From Nitrobacteraceae bacterium AZCC 1564 (GTDB lineage Bacteria > Pseudomonadota > Alphaproteobacteria > Rhizobiales > Xanthobacteraceae), in the NCBI GenBank assembly GCA_036924835.1, contig JBAGRR010000001.1, positions 4,789,001-4,853,000 on the forward strand: a DNA stretch of 64,000 bases, read 5' to 3'. The notes below the pieces were generated by a model. That model did not search any database and was not told where the DNA came from. It saw nothing but the letters and a program-made list of their open reading frames with translations. The translations under genes and the position numbers were made by a program. Of this stretch, positions 60,031 to 64,000 are shown one piece after another. The first letter of the stretch is position 1; every line of letters starts with the position of its first letter.

Positions 60031-61269
60031 ATGTGGACTGTCTTTCGGCATCGGTCGATTCAATTCGCTGTCACACTTCTTGTTGCGGGCTGCGTGATTG
60101 CGTCATCCGCCGCGTCGCAAGAGAGGATATCGCGCGACATGCGGGCGGCGATCACGGTCCGCGCGCCCGATGCGTTCTACGATCCGCCAATGGAACGCCC
60201 CGGCAAGCCGGGTGAACTGCTGCGCAGCGAGCCGCTGAAAGACGTGACCTTGCCGCAGGCCTTGCGCGGCTGGCGCATTCTCTACACGACGACGATTGAC
60301 GACCAGACGCCCGCAACCGCTGTGGCGACCGTGTTCGCGCCGATGAATATGCCGGCTGGTCTGCGTCCTGTGATCATGTGGGAGCACGGCACGACGGGCT
60401 TGCTGCAAAAGTGCATGCCGTCGCTGATGTCAGCGCCAGCGATGGGCATTCCCGCGCTCGATCATGCCGCGCGCGCCGGATGGGTGATCGTCGCGACCGA
60501 CTATGCATTCGCGGAAAAGGGCGGTCCGCATCCTTACATGATCGGTGAAGGCGAAGCGCGTTCGGGGCTCGACTCCGTTCGCGCGGCGCGGCAGATGCAA
60601 GAACTTAACTTAGATGCGCGCACGGTGGTGTGGGGCCACTCGCAAGGCGGGCATGCGGCGCTGTGGACCGGCATTGTCGGCCCGCGTTACGCGCCCGATG
60701 TGGAGATCGCAGGCATTGCTGCCATCGCGCCACCGGGCAACATGATCGAGCTGTTGAGGATGAACCTGCCGGTCGACAAGCGGCTCGGGCCTTATCTGGC
60801 GGCGGCCTACAGCCGCTTCTATCCGGACATCATGTTTGATGACGCGATACTCCCCGACGCGCGTGCGGCGGCGCGGGAGATGGCCGGCCTTTGCGGCGTC
60901 CTGCCGCTGGATGACCCGCAGCGGATCGCGGCGCTTGCCGGAACATTCGACGGTCGCGCGCTGGCCATCAGGATCAATGCGGCGCTGGACGCACGGCTGG
61001 CGCAGAATACCGCAAAAGATCCGATCGCCGCGCCGCTCGTGATCGCGCAAGGCCTGTCGGATGTGGTGGTGCTGCCGGATGCGACGAAGACTTATGTCGA
61101 TCAGCGCTGCATGGCCGGACAGCGGCTCGACTACTGGACGTTCATGGGCATGGATCACGGCACGATCGTCGAGCCCGGCTCGCCGCTGGAAGCGCCGCTG
61201 ATTGCATGGACCATTGCGCGCTTTGCCGACGATACGCAGCTTCCGGGTTGCGAGCGCAAGGCGTTTTAA
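60031..61269 (+). CDS. Exported lipase-like alpha/beta hydrolase
   Basis: GGTGGAG lies 8 nt before the ATG. The 412-residue protein has a signal peptide (FAVTLLVAGCVIASSAASQ). It matches the secretory-lipase (LIP) layout: VIMWEHGTTGLLQKCMPSL, WVIVATDYAFAEKGGPHPYM, nucleophile elbow VWGHSQGGHAALW, an Asp in VIAQGLSDVVVLPDATK and the final His in GMDHGTIVEP. It cleaves esters in the periplasm or outside. Confidence 0.85.
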   Translation: MWTVFRHRSIQFAVTLLVAGCVIASSAASQERISRDMRAAITVRAPDAFYDPPMERPGKPGELLRSEPLKDVTLPQALRGWRILYTTTIDDQTPATAVATVFAPMNMPAGLRPVIMWEHGTTGLLQKCMPSLMSAPAMGIPALDHAARAGWVIVATDYAFAEKGGPHPYMIGEGEARSGLDSVRAARQMQELNLDARTVVWGHSQGGHAALWTGIVGPRYAPDVEIAGIAAIAPPGNMIELLRMNLPVDKRLGPYLAAAYSRFYPDIMFDDAILPDARAAAREMAGLCGVLPLDDPQRIAALAGTFDGRALAIRINAALDARLAQNTAKDPIAAPLVIAQGLSDVVVLPDATKTYVDQRCMAGQRLDYWTFMGMDHGTIVEPGSPLEAPLIAWTIARFADDTQLPGCERKAF

Positions 61270-61290
61270 CTAGCGGCTTTCTGTCCGCGC

Positions 61291-62694
61291 TCATGCGGGC
61301 GCGATGTTATGGTTCACACGGAATAGATTGAGTGGATCGTACCGTTTCTTGATTGCCATGAGCCGGTCGTAGCGCTCCGCACCGTAGATCGCGCGCAGCT
61401 CTTGCGGCGTGGCGCCTTGCTGTTCGCCGAGCAGGTTCGGCATCGCCTCTTGCTGTGCCCATAGTGCCACCGCGTTGGTCAGAGCAATGAGTTGCTTTTC
61501 GAAGACCGGAGCGGAATCAGGATGGCCGCCACCGACGCCGTACAGTGACCAGCGCGCGCATCGCGCGGGGACGGCGTCCGGCACAGCGGGTGCACGTTCC
61601 AGCGCGCCGCCGAGGAGCCGTAGTTCGACGAAGCGAAGGTCGGTGCGTGCGTCGGGACCGAGCACAGCGAGCAGGGCATCGGCGGCCTGACGCGGAAAGG
61701 AGCGCAGCATCGCCGAACGCCCGACCCACGGCACAGGCGTAGGTGGCTCCATGAATATCGAGCCCATGTCGCGGTATGGCATCTCTGCGATGGTGTCGCG
61801 CAACGCCGGTGCGATTGCGCGCATCGGAGCGAGAACGCCGTCCGCTTCCTCGCGCGAACGCAGCGAGGAAAAACGCACGTGCATGACGAACCGTGCTCTC
61901 AACAACTCCGGCATCTCGGGACGCGGCGGCAGGCGCAGAAAGGCGATGGACGAACTCATCTCCGTCGGCAGGTTGACCACCCATTCCCGCCAGCAGTGCA
62001 GCACTTGTCCCGCGTGTTCGCCGGCAAAGAACAGACCGCCGCCGTAGAAGCGCCTGATCGGAAACAGCGTGAACTCGAGCGCGGTGACCACGCCGAAATT
62101 GCTCTTGCCGCCGCGCAGCGCCCAGAACAGATCCGGCTCCGAGGACGCCGTGACTTGGCGCAACTCGCCGTCGGCAGTCACGATCTCGATCGCCTGGATG
62201 TGATCGGAGGCATAACCATGGGTGCGGCCAAGAATGGGGCTTGCTCCGCCGCCGAGGTGATAGCCGATCACGCCCACGGTCGGCGAGGTGCCACTGACCG
62301 GCGCGAGCCCGTATTTGTCAGCTTCGTTGAGAACTTGGCTCCAGCGGACGCCGCCTTTGACGCGCGCAAGGTTTCGTGTGGGATCGATCTGCACCGCGTT
62401 CATCCGCGACATGTTGATCAGCACCGCACCTTTGGCGGCGCACACCATCTGATGTCCCGTCGCGAGCACTGCGATCGGCAACTCACGTCCGGCCGCGAAG
62501 CGCACCGCGGCCTGCACGTCCGCCGGGTTGATCGCGCCGACGGCAACGGCCGGATGTAAGGGAGTCATCAAATTGAAGGTGGCGCATTCGGTTTGGAAGT
62601 CGGCGTCGTCGGGCATCAGGACCGGACCGGCGACACGTTTCATGAGAGCGGCAGTTTCGGCGTGACTCAGCACAGCCGCATCGAACACGTTCAT
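61291..62694 (-). CDS. FAD-binding oxidoreductase (BBE/VAO type)
   Basis: The 467-residue protein has a PCMH FAD domain: PAVAVGAINPADVQAAVRFA, LPIAVLATGHQMVCAAKGA, GVRWSQVLNEADKYGLAPVS, GVIGYHLGGGASPILGRTHG and WALRGGKSNFGVVTALEFTL. It ends in the BBE motif YDPLNLFRVNHNI. The His of the usual covalent FAD site (GGHN/GGHS) is replaced by ATGHQ, so attachment is uncertain. Substrate unknown. It converges on the lipase gene. Confidence 0.9.
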   Translation of the reverse strand: MNVFDAAVLSHAETAALMKRVAGPVLMPDDADFQTECATFNLMTPLHPAVAVGAINPADVQAAVRFAAGRELPIAVLATGHQMVCAAKGAVLINMSRMNAVQIDPTRNLARVKGGVRWSQVLNEADKYGLAPVSGTSPTVGVIGYHLGGGASPILGRTHGYASDHIQAIEIVTADGELRQVTASSEPDLFWALRGGKSNFGVVTALEFTLFPIRRFYGGGLFFAGEHAGQVLHCWREWVVNLPTEMSSSIAFLRLPPRPEMPELLRARFVMHVRFSSLRSREEADGVLAPMRAIAPALRDTIAEMPYRDMGSIFMEPPTPVPWVGRSAMLRSFPRQAADALLAVLGPDARTDLRFVELRLLGGALERAPAVPDAVPARCARWSLYGVGGGHPDSAPVFEKQLIALTNAVALWAQQEAMPNLLGEQQGATPQELRAIYGAERYDRLMAIKKRYDPLNLFRVNHNIAPA

Positions 62695-63137
62695 TCAATT
62701 TAACCCTGCAAAATGGGGATGGTCGGGATGCGCGCTGACTTTCGACGCGCCAGATCACATCGTTTCAGAGAGCTTGCTTGCAGGATGCCCGGCGTCGCGA
62801 ACAACTGTCACGACAGTCCCCATTGCGCACGCTCTGATTAGCTCTTGTAAGAGAAATAGATGCGCACGGTCCAATCAAACGGGTGTGAATCTCATGTCAT
62901 CGCAAGTGATGATCATTTCGCAAGGCGTGATGAGACGCGCGTCCCGCTTTCGTGCGCAAGACATTAGTGTGTAAGCATTGATGTGTAAGACAGATGAAAA
63001 GCCGGACGTATGCGTAAGTTCGAGAGCTTCCATCAATGGCGTTGTAGGCGCATTCAATCCTTGGCGCTGTCGGCTTTTGATCGCTTAAGCGCGGATGCAA
63101 GGCGGCTTAATGCGCGGCAGGTATCTTGAGCGAACGG
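62695..63137. other. Intergenic region, 443 bp
   Basis: No supported gene. It must hold the promoter of the oxidoreductase at 62694; direct repeats GTGTAAG at 62970-62991 are short. Confidence 0.35.
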
Positions 63138-63623
63138 CTACTTCGGGGCCTGCGGCATTGCCGAAGAATGATGATCGACAATGAGCCACTTGTCCCCGCT
63201 CTTGACGTAAGTGAAGCTGTAGCGCGCGGGGAGCTGCTTCGTCTCTCCGTCCTTCTGATACGAAAACGTGTAATAGCCGGTGTTGACCGCCGTATCGCCA
63301 TACACGCGGATCAACTGCTCGCCGAAGGCAACCTTAAGGCCGGGGAGAGCTTTGAAAGCCGTCACGAAATAATCCTGCATGGCCGCCCGGTCGGCGCGTA
63401 GTTTCGGCGACAGCGTTCCCCAGAGCACGGCGTCGTCGGCATAGAGCGCCAACACCTTGTCGGGGTTGTCTTCGCCAAGCGCCGCCGCCCAGCTCGAGGT
63501 CGCCGCCGCCACATCCTCCTTCGGTCCGGCGAGCGCATTGGTGACGAGCGAGACGAGAGCGATACCCAGCACAATTCCTGCACGCATCGCTTTCAAAGAC
63601 GACTTTGTTTTCAAAGACAACAT
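63138..63623 (-). CDS. Exported SnoaL/DUF4440-like protein
   Basis: GAGGAGGACG precedes ATG 63623. The 161-residue protein has a signal peptide (RAGIVLGIALVSLVTNALAG) and an NTF2-like fold: PDKVLALYADDAVLWGTLSP, AAMQDYFVTAFKALPGLKVA, TAVNTGYYTFSYQKDGETKQ, YSFTYVKSGDKWLIVDHHSS. Of the SgcJ/EcaC group; no catalytic role assigned. Confidence 0.85.
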   Translation of the reverse strand: MLSLKTKSSLKAMRAGIVLGIALVSLVTNALAGPKEDVAAATSSWAAALGEDNPDKVLALYADDAVLWGTLSPKLRADRAAMQDYFVTAFKALPGLKVAFGEQLIRVYGDTAVNTGYYTFSYQKDGETKQLPARYSFTYVKSGDKWLIVDHHSSAMPQAPK

Positions 63624-63840
63624 GTTGCGTCCTCCTCTGCGAGCAGATGATCCATGGTGTTGGCTGCAGTGCGCACGCTTTATCCAGGTGCCGCGTCGGC
63701 GTGGCCTGACAAGTGTGATGGAAAAATCGCGTCATATGCGCGATCAAATCTAGCACCTTGCAGCAAGCTGGAAGATTCAGCCCTTTGCGGTAGGGCCTGA
63801 TGCAGGTCGACTTCCTAGATTTAAGGCTGCGCTTCGCGCG

Positions 63841-63981
63841 TCAGTTCTGGCGGATCTTTTGGAGCAGAAGCCATCGTCTGAAAGGAAAGGACAGCAGGAC
63901 ACCGAAAGCCGCACCCAGAACAGTGAGGCCATAAAAGACCACAGGTGCAATAAGTGTTTCCAACTCGTATCTCCCCAACAT
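63841..63981 (-). CDS. Small membrane protein, 40-46 residues
   Basis: The frame from ATG 63981 reads MLGRYELETLIAPVVFYGLT, then VLGAAFGVLLSFPFRRWLLL and QKIRQN. GGGGAGA inside the first codons favours a TTG start at 63963 (six codons later). One membrane helix and a basic end. Function unknown. Confidence 0.5.
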   Translation of the reverse strand: MLGRYELETLIAPVVFYGLTVLGAAFGVLLSFPFRRWLLLQKIRQN

Positions 63982-64000
63982 GTAAACGTCGCGGAACACA

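Noticed and set aside
1-64000. Prophage, integrative element or transposon
   Set aside because: No integrase, transposase, phage structural or conjugation gene, and no tRNA gene or attachment site was seen.

Overview
The window is chromosomal DNA of a high-GC alphaproteobacterium, most likely of the Bradyrhizobium/Afipia/Rhodopseudomonas group. This is inferred from gene content (SPW-repeat, GYD, DUF2267, HxlR and PPK2 proteins, and small secreted proteins of the GCGPGM type) and from interspersed repeats of a kind common in that group. No rRNA, tRNA, CRISPR array, integrase or transposase gene was seen. About 70 genes are supported, mostly short operons and single genes of metabolism, stress and metal handling.

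Layout. 1-9.4 kb: truncated HxlR regulator, a lone ATP synthase epsilon gene, PPK2 with a SulP transporter, a DUF3616 protein, a divergent aldo/keto reductase and LysR pair, and a Tat-type alpha/beta hydrolase. 9.7-18 kb: reductase, HD hydrolase, small secreted or membrane proteins, an MFS symporter, and two clusters of hairpin repeats. 18-26 kb: flavin monooxygenase, hydrophilic stress-type proteins, DUF2267, a lone nuoB, an SRAP peptidase, and a beta-barrel/beta-propeller pair. 26-34 kb: arylsulfatase, CusF-like protein, methyltransferase, SrpA-type catalase, amidinotransferase. 34-42 kb: metal island with a MerR regulator divergent from a CDF exporter, then a minus-strand copper/silver operon (methionine-rich protein, FixH-like protein, CusB, CusA, a 43-residue membrane peptide, cytochrome c). 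42-49 kb: small enzymes, two paralogous membrane peptides, a decayed stretch, NUDIX and ClC genes. 49-54 kb: a marR-FUSC-DUF1656-hlyD efflux operon with 4-nt overlaps, then crcB behind a fluoride riboswitch. 54-64 kb: small proteins, a SulP pseudogene, amidohydrolase, lipase, BBE-type oxidoreductase and a SnoaL-like protein.

The most unusual feature is a family of 75-80 bp palindromic modules that begin and end with CTAG. At least ten complete copies and several split or shortened ones fall into sequence types whose two arms change together, so pairing is kept while sequence changes. Modules sit in arrays joined by 12-13 nt AT-rich linkers, often ending TTG, or share one CTAG. Their CTAG supplies the TAG stop codon of three genes, and a fourth gene ends flush against a module. 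Two further palindromes are split by inserted DNA, one holding the catalase gene. I do not recognise a published name for this family.

The fluoride riboswitch is readable to mechanism: its 3' strand CUCCUAC can pair either inside the aptamer or with the crcB ribosome binding site.
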